A program made the translations under genes and the position numbers. Shown here piece by piece: positions 11,647 to 23,975 of a stretch of DNA of 64,000 bases. The notes under the pieces are model-generated. The model saw only the letters and a list, made by a program, of their open reading frames with translations. It searched no databases and had not been told where the DNA came from. Positions within the stretch are counted from its first letter, which is position 1. The number at the start of each line of letters is the position of its first letter. The DNA comes from Kalmusia sp. IMI 367209 (lineage: Eukaryota > Ascomycota > Dothideomycetes > Pleosporales > Didymosphaeriaceae): assembly GCA_027946365.1 (NCBI GenBank), contig JAPEUQ010000003.1, positions 248,001 through 312,000 on the forward strand, written 5' to 3'.

Positions 11647-14600
11647 ATGGCCCACTACATCGAAACCCCGCGCACTGAGCGCGGCGATGCGACGCGTGTC
11701 AGCCAAACCGGCGGCGACTTCAGTGAGCTCGAGTCTTTCCAGGCTCCTGCTGGCCGCGACAACCTCTTCAAGCCAATTACCGGCGCCCGGACACCACGCA
11801 ATCCTCTCACCGCCCTCCGCAACCCGGCTGGAAACGGAAGAAACGAATTCACACCGCTAATGAAGAGCGCGACAGCGAACCGGACGCGGCAGTTGAACGG
11901 CCTGCTCAAAGGCGGCATTTCCACGCCAGCTGCCATGAAACCCGGCTTTCAAATCAGCGGTACGCCGCTACCGGAAGCAAGCACAATAAATGCGCTGTCA
12001 AGCTCGTTCAGCGAGTCGGGAATAGGTAACCAAACACCCGTTCCCCAGGCAGACTCGAGCGATTTAAGCACACCTATGGCGCTGCCCCGTCGCGCTGAGG
12101 GCGAATTAGACAATGGAAATGGAAATGTCCTTACGCTCAGGGAGCAAGAAGCTGTAAGTGCAGAATACAACATAAACAATTAGAGCGCAGACACTTTCGC
12201 CGCGGAATACTTACAAGAAGTAGCGCCTTGAGCAAATCGATAAAGAAAATTTTGGCCTCAAACTAAAGATTCATTTCTTGGAGGAGGGACTTAAGAAGAT
12301 GGGACCCGAATTCAATAAGGTTGCAATGGAGGAGAACATTAATCTCAAAACGGAGAAGGTGCAAATGACGCGTGACATTCAGAAGTATTCTAAAAGCCTC
12401 AAGAATGCGGAAAAGGAGCTTGAAGCATACAAAGAGCAATTTAGAGAGTATGCTGAGAAAGTCAAACGGCGACATGCCGACGAAACCATACGCGAAGAAT
12501 TAGAAGAGCTGCGACGAGTTGCCGACGAGCGCGCCGATGAGGTCGAACGATTAGAAGATAAGTTGGAGGAAGCGCGCGGCGACCAGGAAGAGCTGGAGAA
12601 GGTCAGCGCCGAATTAGAGAATGCACAAGCCGAGCTTGCTGAGCGGGACCAACAGTTAGACGAATATGAGGACAAAATCGAGAAGCTAGAGGAGGAACTC
12701 AGGACACAATGCACAGACGACGCAGCAATGCAAGAAAAGGAGCGTCAACTGGAGGCGCAAGCCCAAAGGATCAGGGATCTGGAAGCGCAGCTACGGTCGC
12801 TCGAGGGATCCAGAACTACAGATCTAGAGGAGAAAGAGCGTCATAATGAGGAACAGGCAGAGAAAATCGAGGATTTGGAGGAAGAACTCAGAACAATAAC
12901 ACGCTCCAAAGACGCCGAAATTGACAAGTTGCAAGATAAGCTCGATGCTGTCTCCGAGGACAGGGACCAGGAAATGCGTGACTTGGAGCAGCAGTTAAAC
13001 GAAGCTGAGAAGCAGCTTAACGAAGTAGAAGATCAGAAACAGCGTGCATCAGCTCTATTAGACGAGCGCTTACGGGCGCTTGAACGCGAAAAGGATATGG
13101 AGACCAAGGCCCTGCAACGGCAACTACAATCGCTCGAAGGCGAGAGACGGACCGAACTCGATGCTTTACATGAAAGACTCCAGCTCGCAGAGTCGCAGGG
13201 TGATGGTCAGGTGCAGCTTGCGCAACAGGCTGCTCGTGATGCGCACCAGAAGGTCCTTGACATTACCCGTGAGAAGAATGTCGAAATCCAGCTTCTTCAG
13301 TCCAGGGTAGATGAGGCCGAAATCAAAGCTGATCAGCTCGATGACTACCGTAAACAGCTTCAAGACGCGATGCAAAAAGTCACGCGTTTGCAGCACGAAA
13401 CATCATCATACGAACAGCAGATACAACAGCTCCACAAGACGCTTGCTCAAAAGGACCACGATCTAGACAGCTTCGAGAAAGTCCGCCGGGAGCGCGACGA
13501 CGCCACGCTAGAGATCAATGGCCTTCGATCCAACCTGTCCAGCAAGGACGCTCAGGTCGACGCATTGCACAAGGCAACTCGCGAACGCGATGCACTTTCA
13601 AGGCAGCTCACGGATCTTCGACGAGAGCTCGATGACGCTGCCCAAGAAGTGGAAGATTTGCAATCCGCTCTATCAGGTAAAGATGCGCAAATCGAAACAC
13701 TACGAAATACCGCTCGTGAACGAGACTCCCTCTCTCAGGAGTTGGACAGCCTACGTCGAGAACGGGATAATGCCAGCCAAGATGCTCTTCATCTGCGTAC
13801 CGCCATGTCAAGCAAAGACAGCCAAATTGAGGCTTTACAGAGGATAACTCGCGAGCGTGACGCGCTGTCGCGTGATCTCACTAACTTGCAATCCTCGCTT
13901 CAGTCTCGTGAGCGCGAGATGTTCAGTTTCCAGGAGAAAATCGAATCCCACGACACCACCGTTCGAGAGCTTAAGCAGCTCAGGATCGAGTTAAATGATC
14001 GTACACGAGATCTAGAGACTGCGCGACGAACCATTTCAGAGCGTGATGCAGAGCTGGATGCTCTCCGAAGCCATGCTGATGAGCCGGGCACGCAACTTGA
14101 TGTCATGCAGGGCCTAGTCCGCGAGCGAGATGATGAATTAGAGACCTTACGAGCGGAAATCAATGCCCATGAAGGTGAACTAGAAGCCCTGCAGCGATTG
14201 GCCGATGAGAGACTCGAGAATTTGAAACAATTCAAGGACCAGATGGAGCAAGAGAAGCAGGATCTAGATGACGAAATCGACGTTTTACAAGAGCAGGTGG
14301 ATGAGGTAAATGACGAGAAGACCTCGTTAGAGGAGAAAATCTCAGTGCTTGAGTCGATGCTCCGCGACAAGGAAAGTGAACAGAAAGTCCTCCAAACCGA
14401 GTGGCGGACTGCTCAGCGCGAGCAAGAAGTCGCCTTGAATGACAAGATTCGCACACTAGAGTCTGTCATCGGCGACAAAGAGGCTCAGCACCGCAGGCTA
14501 CAGTCCGAATTCCAAGCTTCCCAGCGCGACCAGAAGTTATCCTTCGACCAACAGCTTCGCGACCTACACTCACAAATTCGCGAAAAGGAGAGCCAGCACC

Positions 14601-15137
14601 GCCTTCTACAAGCTTCTGTAAAAGCTGTCCAGCAACAAGCTACGAATGGAGCTATAGATTTGGATGTTCAAACACAGGCTCTTGAAAAACGCCACGTTAA
14701 GGAGATCAACGGCTTAGCCAAGCAAATACAGTACCTCCGCGCCCGTTGTGCTCGTGCAGAGAGTTTCCGCGAATCGCTCGGATACCAGAAGCGCTTCTTC
14801 CTCATGATGATCGAGGTTTACAATCAATGGTAAGTTCTCCCGCCTCACACTGCACTTTATCAGATCAACTTACTAACATGTATGCAGTAATCAAGAAGAC
14901 CTGCACCTTATCTCGGAGATGGGTATCACACCAGACATATCAATACATGGGAAAAAGCCCACACTTAAGGCCACTGGATTGGCAGTCGTCGCCGCGCTAC
15001 GTATGAAGAAGCTGAGTGAAGGATGGGCTGCGAACCGTAAGGTGCATGCGCAGCTCGTGAAGACGCTTGAGGGGATGAGGAGGAAGAGTGGAAGGACGGG
15101 CATGACTGGGGGCCCTCAGTTGCGGATTACGAGGTAG
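11647..15137 (+). CDS. Spindle-pole-body/MTOC coiled-coil protein with CM1 and PACT-like ends
   Basis: Large coiled-coil scaffold expected to dock gamma-tubulin complexes at the spindle pole body. Exons 11647-12153, 12224-14829 and 14888-15137 join in frame to 1120 aa; the last intron carries a TACTAAC branch site. Removing intron 1 creates the centrosomin motif 1 (CM1, Cnn_1N) with ENFGLKLKIHFLEE at about residues 175-190, the gamma-tubulin-complex receptor motif. Residues about 200-1010 are almost continuous heptad coiled coil with several near-repeats containing RERDALS. The C-terminal part (IQYLRARCARAESFRESL, then KRFFLMMIEVYNQCNQEDL) resembles the PACT-type centrosome-targeting region of Pcp1/PcpA. 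Best call is the PcpA/Pcp1 orthologue; the alternative is the related Mto1/ApsB family, which shares CM1. Confidence 0.9.
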
Positions 15138-16327
15138 ATGCTGGAAAAATACTTTGGGCTGTGTGTTTTGGAGGGTTTTGATCGCATTGCGGCGGGCGTT
15201 AATTTATTGTTATGCATAGTCTGTCTGGTGTTGGCGCTTTTTGCGTGGGTTATTTGTATTGGATAAGGGATGACGAAATGAATCATTCCGATTTTCTAGA
15301 TATCGGTGATCCGTTACGAGACTATGTGTGAACTGCGTCTGCCATTCTTCTACCTTAATACAGACTGTTGCTTATTTATACATCAGAACCGAACGGACAA
15401 GTTAAACTTAGTATAATCCTGCGGCATCATCTGATTCTGTACGACTACACCATGACACTATCCTGCATTCTTTAGTGTTCGAATTGTTCGACTCAGTCCA
15501 GCGGCTTTTCCAATTATATGGAGAAGCAGCATTATCGAGGTTCATTTGGCGGATCAAACAGATTTCACTATTTGAGGAATGGTTCGAAGGCCTTTTATGG
15601 CCATATGCCAGTATGTCAAGCTACTTGGGAGCGTTGATATTATAGAAGGACCCAGGAAATGGCGTTTTATCATAAGTCAGATGTCTATATATCTTCGTCA
15701 TCTGGAATTCGCATGTCAGTATAAGTTTCCACTCAAAGGCTGTCAAAGCTTTCTAAGATTTCGTTTTCTCATGCGCCGTTCCGCTAGCAAAGATGCATTT
15801 CCAGTGTTATGCTCAATGCTTGCATCGCCGAATCCATGATGTGACCTTGACACTCCTTTGGTACAATCTTTTACGTCGTTATAATTGGCATTTTACCACT
15901 CTCGATAGAGTACATCGTCATTTTTGTCAACCAAAAGTCAAGCGCTGCGAGGTGGGGTGGAATTGCGCTAGTTATGTTACTAATGACAGCTTTACAAAGT
16001 GGCCCGTAGTCACAACATCATTATTACACTCCTTAGATACCAAGCTGAACGATCTATAGACAAACGAGAACATTGGTCAAGAATTAAACTCACATTCACC
16101 CATCCCTTCTCTCATTGTGAGTTAATTAAGTCTCTAAAATTAGATTTTGAACTCACAACTCGTTCCTTCCGGATCGGGTCGAGCCCTGCCTTGTCCTCGC
16201 TTTCATATTCAAAAACACGAGCTCTAACTAGGGTCGATTCTACCACCCAACCGCACCCAGTCAACGCAACCCACAAGCTCAGACATAAACCTATTTTCGT
16301 CATATAGGATCGTTACTCGCCACCGCC
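15138..16327. other. Intergenic, no gene seen
   Basis: About 1.2 kb of AT-rich sequence with only short uninformative frames. It would contain the 3' end of the spindle-pole gene transcript and the promoter of the next gene. Confidence 0.5.
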
Positions 16328-17116
16328 ATGGGTCCGGCTGAGTACCGCAATCACAACACTGGCTTAGTTTGGCCAAATGAAGCCGGCTTATTCATCATTC
16401 CAGGAGGCAGCAGGATCGAATTTGCTGAATTAGAGCCTTTGGATATCGAAAACTTGCGTCTGGAGGAGTCGCCCACTCGTATCAACGCACCTACTGGAGA
16501 TCATGTGCATGCTCGGCAAGATGCAGGTGAGCGGAAGATTATGGTCGATCAAGCCAGTCAATCTCCTCAACATACTAAGCAACCCAATGCCGATTCTGTC
16601 AGTGTGCTACAGGGTCACAATCAGCTTCCATCTCGCAGCTCGTCTAAGATGCGTGGGGATGCCGCGGAGACGGTGACGCCACTTCCAGGATCAAGAGTCC
16701 AACATATTGATGATACCGACGAGATTATAATTATAGACCGTGACTCACCGGAAGTGCTTGTACAATCTGGTCGCAACGTCTCATCTGGATTCAACCAGGT
16801 CCCCGAGGTACCGAATTCAGAGATTGAACAGCCAGGTAGTGAACAAGAACAGCTTGAAGTGACGCAGTTTGATCAGACAGATGAGTCTGTTTCAGAACCG
16901 TCCAATCAAGGCACGCGAAAGCGTTATACATTAGTGGAAACACAAAACCTCATCGACAAGTGGCTCAATAATTGGAGTCCAGGAGAAATCGCCGGGGCAA
17001 TCTGCCCCACCCGTGATAGGATGTCTATCAGTAATCGCATTCGGTATTTGAAGTCTAAAGGAGTGCTTTACTTTGGAGAGAATGATACTCGAGCGGTCAA
17101 CTGGAACGCACTCTAG
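16328..17116 (+). CDS. Hypothetical protein, WP-motif paralogue 1 with Myb/SANT-like C-terminus
   Basis: An uninterrupted 262-aa frame from ATG 16328. Residues about 13-30 (LVWPNEAGLFIIPGG) match the start of the next gene (MIWPERGGIFTLPNG). The middle (about 60-195) is disordered and Ser/Gln/Glu-rich. The C-terminal 60 residues look like a helix-turn-helix of Myb/SANT type: YTLVETQNLIDKWLNNW, then SPGEIAGAICPTRDRMSISN with RIRYLKSKGVL as the third helix. That is an inference from residue spacing, not a family match. A DNA-binding role is therefore possible. There are no neighbours of known function apart from its paralogue. Expansion of fast-evolving genes like this pair is common in fungal accessory DNA. 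Confidence 0.7.
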   Translation: MGPAEYRNHNTGLVWPNEAGLFIIPGGSRIEFAELEPLDIENLRLEESPTRINAPTGDHVHARQDAGERKIMVDQASQSPQHTKQPNADSVSVLQGHNQLPSRSSSKMRGDAAETVTPLPGSRVQHIDDTDEIIIIDRDSPEVLVQSGRNVSSGFNQVPEVPNSEIEQPGSEQEQLEVTQFDQTDESVSEPSNQGTRKRYTLVETQNLIDKWLNNWSPGEIAGAICPTRDRMSISNRIRYLKSKGVLYFGENDTRAVNWNAL

Positions 17117-17917
17117 ACTTTAGCTACAACATGATCGCTGAAGCGGATCCATCGCCGGTCAAGTCATACTGTAGTTTCAAGGTAGTTCTTCCCGGTTCTG
17201 CTGCGGTGCGAACCTCTTTTTCTTTTTCCTTGTCTCTTCATGAACTCCCGTTTCATACGTTTCATGCGCATACTTTCTTGTTGCATTCTCCGAGTTCGTT
17301 ACAGACGAGAACCTTGGTTGATAGTTGAACCTTTCAAGTCTCGGTAAATACCAGGCTTGGGATTCTCGTCCTCGGAGATTGATGGCTCTTATTTGAATAG
17401 TTCAATACAGTCACTCATTTAATTGATATAAGATCCTTCAAAGTTAATGTGCATATTGCTTGTGTATGACCATGCCAACGCTCTAGAATTAAGGGCAATA
17501 ACTGCTTGATTAGGGACTAGACTCTTAGATGAATGATCTATAGCTGCAATGTATGTATATTACAGTTGCGCCGTGAAGTAGCACTTAAAATACTCCCAAA
17601 ATGATCGGGTCAGCTATAAAGTAAGATTTTGTATGGCTTCATATGGAATATTCCTCAAATCCTGCCATAACCTGTTTTGGACATTGTGCATTAACATCAA
17701 TCATGATTCTTCTTGACAGCCATAGTTGTAAATTAACTCCAGTGCAGGAATCTCGCTTGCGCATCAGTACATAAGAATTTCTTTTTCCCTCGAATCAGTC
17801 CCCCCACTGCCACAATCACATCCACAAGGGTACCCACAACATCAACCGCGTTCGTACTTCCGGGGTTAAATTTATACCCTTACGCCCCTACTCTTAAACG
17901 GAGGAATAGTCTCAAGT
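17117..17917. other. Intergenic between the two WP-motif paralogues
   Basis: 800 bp, AT-rich, with no credible frame. It separates two genes in the same orientation that share an N-terminal motif, consistent with an old tandem duplication. Confidence 0.5.
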
Positions 17918-19063
17918 ATGAGTTCTCGCGGTGGAGCTGATGGTGAGGCTTCTCGTGCCATTGCTCGCCGTGGTAGCGAGGAGATGATTTGGCCAGAGCG
18001 GGGTGGAATTTTCACCCTCCCTAATGGGGACATTTGGGCCTTCATTCCCAACAGTCGGAAATCCACGGTTCGTGTGCCGGGGGCAGACCCGGCGCCAGTG
18101 GCCTCTCAACCTCGCGCAATCGTCGATATAAACGTAGCCGAGGCGTACGGCATTGATAACGAGGTAATTGCGTCACCCATCCATGAATCGGAGGATGAAT
18201 ATATGACTGACATTGGTGATGAGCCCCCGTCGGCACCTGCCCATGCATTTGACGAGCAAGGCGATGCATCTGCACCCCAACGAGACGAAGGTTGGCAACC
18301 TGTAGTCTCCGATCAGCAAGATCAAATCTCTGACGGTGAGTCTGAGTTGGACTCCAGCCTATATGAATTGGATGAAATCGACATGGATGAGGAACTCCCG
18401 CTTCGCTCGCTTGTGCGACTGACTCCTGCCCAAGCTGCATACGCTCGCGCTATGTACTCGCCAGCTAATTCTCAGTCAGGTCCGAATAGCGTGTTCAGCC
18501 AATTCAAACCTAACACACCGTACATGGTGCCTGGTCAAGTTGGGTTCAAGCGTCTTTGGAACTCGTCGCTCCGAAAGATCCCGCCTCAAATGCCAACCCG
18601 CCCTGAGTTTCCCGAACCATCCCAGGTGTGCAACCCACAGCCAGAGAGCATTCCCATGCAAAGCCATGAGTCTACACCTCTTCATGGTCTGGAGGTTTTC
18701 TCCATCTCAAGCACCTCCGACCCAAGCTCGGAGTCCACTGATGATCCAAACGTCAATCTTGATTTCCCCCAAGAGCCTCAGAATACTCCAGTTCAGGAGG
18801 AAGCTATGGAAGCAAGACATGCTGACGTTGCTCAGACGACACGCCGCCGTACGCAAACTTTGAGCTATTACACTGCTAATATTCTTCCGCGTCGGCGAGC
18901 ACAAGCACAAGTGGAAGCAGAAATAGACGTTCAGTATCAACCACAATCACAGTGGCAGCCGCAGCCGCAACCGCGACAACCAGAAGCGCAGGCATATGCT
19001 GAGACACAATCATCCCACGAGCCGACCTCTGGCTCTCAGACTGCACGTTACGAGCTAATCTAG
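17918..19063 (+). CDS. Hypothetical protein, WP-motif paralogue 2
   Basis: An uninterrupted 381-aa frame from ATG 17918. It shares with the preceding gene the N-terminal block around residues 24-45 (MIWPERGGIFTLPNGDIWAF), but its C-terminus is different: a Gln/Pro-rich low-complexity tail (QPQSQWQPQPQPRQPEAQ) and no HTH-like region. The middle is acidic and Ser/Pro-rich, with ELDSSLYELDEIDMDEELPL near residue 150, and is predicted to be disordered. No signal peptide or membrane segment is visible. The function is unknown. The pair is best read as a tandem duplicate that kept one short motif and diverged elsewhere. Confidence 0.68.
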   Translation: MSSRGGADGEASRAIARRGSEEMIWPERGGIFTLPNGDIWAFIPNSRKSTVRVPGADPAPVASQPRAIVDINVAEAYGIDNEVIASPIHESEDEYMTDIGDEPPSAPAHAFDEQGDASAPQRDEGWQPVVSDQQDQISDGESELDSSLYELDEIDMDEELPLRSLVRLTPAQAAYARAMYSPANSQSGPNSVFSQFKPNTPYMVPGQVGFKRLWNSSLRKIPPQMPTRPEFPEPSQVCNPQPESIPMQSHESTPLHGLEVFSISSTSDPSSESTDDPNVNLDFPQEPQNTPVQEEAMEARHADVAQTTRRRTQTLSYYTANILPRRRAQAQVEAEIDVQYQPQSQWQPQPQPRQPEAQAYAETQSSHEPTSGSQTARYELI

Positions 19064-19740
19064 GCCACAGCGGATTTTGGATGAAGCGATGTTAGTGATT
19101 GTTTTCCACGCGGTGCTACAATTTCTTCACTCATCGATTGCTTTCTTGCAAAATGTCTAATTAGTCTTCTTGCTCCTTGTTTCATTTTTACATTATCTGA
19201 TTGAGCCACCTTGCTCTTAGATATTCGCGTCATTTCGAGTGTTTCAGAACACAATGCGCTGCGTTACTAAGGTACCTCGTAGTGTGTTCTCTTGCTCTGT
19301 CCGTTTTAGCATTACATAGCAGAACACTGTCGTCTATGCGGACCATTTCTAATTATCTACCTACGGCGTGAGGTACTTGCGTGATAGCTAACAAACAAAC
19401 ATGTACAGTAAGGACCCCTATGGCTACTTCCCCTGGCCTTTGTATAAACGTGGATCCTTATGGACCCCTTAGATGCCGTACTAGCGCGAGCAGATAAGGT
19501 AGGAAATCAAATACAGTGACATGGACGAGCCTGTATCTTGCTACAGGTCTGCAGGCGCGTGCAGGCATAGGCGAAGAGGTCGATTTAGAGGATGAGGAAA
19601 AAGGGAACGGGATTGGGGAGGGACGGATGCAGTATAGTATGACTCATTCCATTCATGTTATCATAAATACTTCTCTCGTAATCAAAGCCATGAACATGAA
19701 GTCTACCCATGGCATAAGGCAACCATATCTCCAACTGCAC
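19064..19740. other. Intergenic, no gene seen
   Basis: The 677 bp between convergent genes hold only short frames without motifs. Expected 3' UTRs of both neighbours. Confidence 0.5.
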
Positions 19741-20885
19741 TCATAGATTCGTCTTCTTTGGCAACGTTTTCGTGCAGTCTTTCAGATCCTTTAGGTTCGT
19801 AACACCCAGCAGACTCATCCTGATATACGCCTTCGCATAGTCCTAGTAAAAGTCAATCGAACAAGTCCAAAGAACAGAGGAAGGCCAAGCGTGGCCCATA
19901 GTGCTAGGAAGACTATACGAACCTCATTCCAATGCGGCTGATCGCCCACAAACTCCAACCACTCATCATTAATCTTCGGATGCACGCTCAGCACCTTGTC
20001 ACTCGGCAGCACGAAAATCCTCTCATCATGCGGATCCTGCAACGTATCGTTATAAAACTCAACATCCCAAACACCAGGCGTAGTATCCAGCGGTTTGCCC
20101 GCCTGGCTGGGGTCGACGAAACGCTGTTTAGCGGCCGCGTGCGCGCCAACAAGGGCCGCGAGATCGTGTGCAGAAAAGCCCTTGCGCTCAAACAGCGCGA
20201 TGAGATTGTCGGCGGAGTCGTGCACGTCGGGGAGTTTTCCGGTGGGTGCAGGGCCCGTGGCATCTTTGCGGCCGATGAATGTGCGGATGCGTGGGCCCTT
20301 AGGGCAAGAGATGGTGGCGTGATTGTGCGCGTACTGCGCTAGATCTGCATACCCGACTCCGAACTTGGACTGTACGCCGCGCAGGACAGTGCGGACGCCT
20401 TGCAGCCCGTTGTTCTCGGGACGGTCGATCTCGCCAAAGTCCATCATGAGTGAGCCGTCTGCGCCACCCGTGATAGTGTCTTTATCCCAGGCTCCTGCAT
20501 CATGGAAACCGAAGCGAATCGCGGCGCGGGCATTGTCGTTACATTCACCGTTGGTTTCCTTGAATAGCTTAGTGAGTTCGGCGGAGACATCGTACCCTAT
20601 GAATATTGTTAGAGAAGAATTAGGTGGAGAGTTCTCATACGTACAGACGCAGCATTTGTCCACGGAATTAAGACAGATCAGCGGCTTTGTTGATATAACA
20701 CCATCTGCAACGCCTGATTTGGCGCCAGTCAATATATCTTTGATCAGTTGTTGGATCTCGTTGAGAACGCCATTGAGGAGGTCTTCGACGATGCCAGGCT
20801 TGGCCTCGCGCGGATCAAGTGGTGTCGCAATGGCAAGCAATGCAAATGACAGCAAGGGCAATGCTACGAACACCTTGTGAAACAT
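19741..20885 (-). CDS. Secreted class II-like heme peroxidase
   Basis: Fungal heme peroxidase expected to reduce H2O2 outside the cell. Three exons on the minus strand, 20645-20885, 19923-20596 and 19741-19842, join in frame to 338 aa. Removing intron 1 restores CCVWYDVSAEL, and removing intron 2 joins WNE to DYAKAYIRMSLLGVTNL, the usual end of the family. A signal peptide is visible (hydrophobic residues 4-20, Ala-rich cleavage region before TPLD). The distal site is IRFGFHDAG with Arg108 and His112. Asp and Ser of GGADGSL fit the calcium site, and the proximal histidine lies in LAALVGAHAAAKQRF. Length and layout fit ascomycete relatives of ligninolytic peroxidases. I could not verify manganese-binding or surface-Trp residues, so the substrate class is open. 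Confidence 0.9.
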
Positions 20886-23456
20886 CCTGATATCTCGAGG
20901 TGCCTAGGTATTGTTTAGTGAGCGTACGACGAAATCACCTTCGTCAGAACGAAGAATGCTGGCTGCTGCTGTGAAAAGGTTGGGTTTCAACCCTCTATTA
21001 TATACTGCGATAATCCTACCTATTCTGGAGCTCGACCGACGTCTAAACCTTGAACCGAGGGTTTACATGGCCACGAGGACCTGCTCGGTTTCAAGACCTG
21101 TCAACGAAGGTTATCATCCAAGAATAGGTCGAGGCGTTATCCACAATGGTCAGGGATCAAGTAGCGGATGCATACTAAACCTAGTCAGTGGCAGCTGAAT
21201 GGCTGGCTCAGACCCCGTTCTGGCCTAGAACAACAAAGTGATAGTTACCCGCAGGCCGGTCGCCGTCTATAGATGCCAAACTTCTCCGAGCATAAGGGTC
21301 CAGTGGAATATGGTGTTGGTCCGTGAGCTTGGCAAGAGCCTCGAACTAGGCTTTCGCTTCGATACTTCGCATTTGGTGCTTACCTTCTCGTATATTCCAG
21401 TTTGCTCCCACCAACACAGCAGGCAACAGAATACTTCCATCCATCGCTCGGTGGCAAAGTGAATCCTCGCTGCAGGTTGTGCGTTGTCAATGCTATACAT
21501 TAGGCTATTGCTTCTTTACACACTGCGAACTCGCTTCTCTACCCCTAATTCAGCTTTGTATCAAGAAGATCGACACAGAGCTAGCATAACGGAGAAAAGG
21601 TTCGCGTAAGCCTGGTTTTCCGAGCATATCTTTTCGCCCTGCTTTTAGTACCAGATTGTCCGGATCGTCGATACCAAAAGCCGGGATTTGGGTCTGGGAA
21701 TGCTCGTAAAGAGGCTGATACGACGATCAGCTATGAAACGATTCCCACGTGCTGACGATATAATTGTACTTGACTGAGCCTGAGCTTGAGGTGTCGATGG
21801 GGAATTGGTATGACGTCTTCCCAAAAGAACAACCTAGGCGTTGGCTCGATCCAGCGTGGAATTCGGTGAGTGGTCAAGTATATGATCTGCGCGCTATGAG
21901 GACCGTACCGTGGAGAGCCGATGGCGCCGGTCCGGTATACAGCTAAGCGTCCCAAGCCACCTCGACGTAAACTCAAATGTTTCACAGGGGATTGGACACG
22001 ATACGAGCTCGATAGCTGTAGTCTGGGCACAGTCCCTTTTGCGCGACATACCGTACTCGACTCCAGCGGTGTGTTGGCCTTCTGGAACATTGTCTTGTTG
22101 TACGGGCTTGGCATTAGCCACCACCTAAGCCGCAGCTGATATCCAACTTGACGGGTCCACGCAATGCCAAGTCTCTTCCGCAGGTACGGACTCGCGTAAC
22201 GTCCTCTTCTTAGAGGCTGCCTTGGAGACAATATTTCTGTGCAGCGGGCGTGTGCAGCTCCGAGCGACGGATCATGACAATGGGCATCTCCGGATTGGCT
22301 AAGCTGAATCGTATAACAGCCTAACACGGGGAACCCGCCTATAGAGATCCGGAGAAGCTACGTGGAGCGGAGCGGAGCCTTGGCGATGGTCTACTGGCCA
22401 TAGTGTATCGATCAAGATTGTCCGAATAATGTTTAGGTGCATACTCTTGTTGGCAAAAGAGAGGTGGTCTCTTGCACGCTGTCGCTACAATTCAGAACTA
22501 CACAGCTTCAGCGCATCCCTTGCTGCACGTTTTCATGTGGCGGTGGAATCGATATAAGCAGCGCCTAGCTGCAGATTCCCTCCTAAAGTGGATGAGTGGG
22601 TCACCCGAAAGAGCTCTTTCTACACTAATTTGATAGTGGGGAACGCGTATGCTGTTTACTGGAGTGACTCCGCGATACGTAAAGGCCTTGCATGAGGTGT
22701 GCGTATCGCCATGCGGTAATACCTTAGCAGTCGACTTCGCCATAGCAATGGCAGGCGCCGACGCCCAACTCCGTGCACCGCGTGGTGTCTACAAGCCGCC
22801 CGATTACACAAGGTGTTGGGTGACCTGTTGAAGGTGTATATTTGCAGCATGAGATTAAAGACAAACCCATGGTATTGTCAAGTCACTAGCAATAGATGTA
22901 TTGCATCCCTCGGCAGCAAGCTTACTCCTTGTTTTTGAGACAAGTAGATTCCTCCTAGAGTCTCTAAAGCCCACGTGAAAGTCACATTGACCATCAATGA
23001 TGTTCTGCAGGAACACGGGCTAGCCCGAAGACCCGATCCTACACACGGGAGCAACGGACATCGAAGCGCTATACGAGTCAGCTTGCGCGACCCGCGCTGG
23101 ATGTTTGCAGAGTTAGAAATTGTAGATGGCAATTGGACAGCAAGTGAAAGGATTGGAGCTGCAGGGGGAAGGTATGCAGGTGTCGGCCGATAAACAGACG
23201 ATTGAAACTTCGGCAACACCACTCCGCGCCTACATGAGTTAGCTTGAGATTCAGAAAGAGTAAATTGGTATAAGTCAGCCTAGCCTGCTTCCGCAAACAT
23301 AGAAGATGAGCTGAGACTGGATCGCCTGATAATACATCCTTATCCTCCACCATTGGATTCGGCGTTATTGCATCCATCCCATCGTGTTACATGCTTTTTA
23401 TAGGCCGAATATCTCCAAACAGCCCTTCAACGCACGCGGTCTCCTTGCGTGATTGT
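20886..23456. other. 2.6-kb region without a supported gene
   Basis: Several overlapping frames up to about 200 codons occur here, the longest on the minus strand at 21731-22327. None has a recognisable motif or a matching partner exon. Part may be a decayed gene or transposon relic. No terminal repeats were found by eye. Confidence 0.4.
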
Positions 23457-23975
23457 TTACTTCTTCCTGGTATCGACTTTCTCCTCAAGTGTCTTGACAT
23501 AGCTCTCTATCCGTTGCACGGCCGACTGCAATGCCTACAAACACGTCAATATGTGGAAGTGGATTTGCTCCAGGCTTTTTGTAATGTATAGATAGGAGAA
23601 AGAATGGGTCGACGCACGTAGATATCCTCGGTCAAAAGCTCGTTCGAAACGCGGTACTCGTCAATAACGTAGTAGTACATACCGGCGCCGGCGGTCGTCG
23701 CTCCAAGCAGGAAGCCGAACAGTCTGTTGATGTTCCAGTCAGCGCTCTTGTCTTGTCTTGTGCCTCCTAAGCTCTTGGGCTTCCATGTAGAGGCCCTCGC
23801 GAATGCTAACGACTATGACTCACCCTCCCCTGAAGGCGCCAACGGGCTTCTTGATAGGCGCAGGCGCAACTGCCTCCTGCCTCAATACATTGCTTGTCTG
23901 AAAGCCGCGGATCGGCGCGCGCTGGATGCTACGGGCCACCGTGCGGGCCGCCGGAACGAGGAGTTGCGATGCCAT
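23457..23975 (-). CDS. MICOS complex subunit Mic12 (Aim5 family)
   Basis: Small inner-membrane protein of the mitochondrial contact-site and cristae-organising system. It is built from three short exons on the minus strand: 23824-23975, 23618-23723 and 23457-23534, with introns of 100 and 83 nt (donors GTGAGT and GTGCGT). The joined product is 111 aa. The N-terminus is Arg/Ser/Ala-rich (RTVARSIQRAPIRGF), typical of a mitochondrial presequence. One membrane span with a glycine-rich face follows (GLFGFLLGATTAGAGMYYYV). The family block EYRVSNELLTEDIYALQSAV and a short helix ending in YVKTLEEKVD complete it. No single frame reveals the gene; it only appears after splicing. Assignment rests on remembered family motifs. 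Confidence 0.85.

Noticed and set aside
20597..20644. Read-through of peroxidase intron 1, which has no stop codon
   Set aside because: Removing it restores the conserved WYDVSAEL segment; the donor GTACGT and acceptor ATAG are standard.
21731..22327. 198-codon minus-strand frame
   Set aside because: Long but with overlapping opposite frames and no recognisable domain. Could be a relic, but I cannot support a gene.
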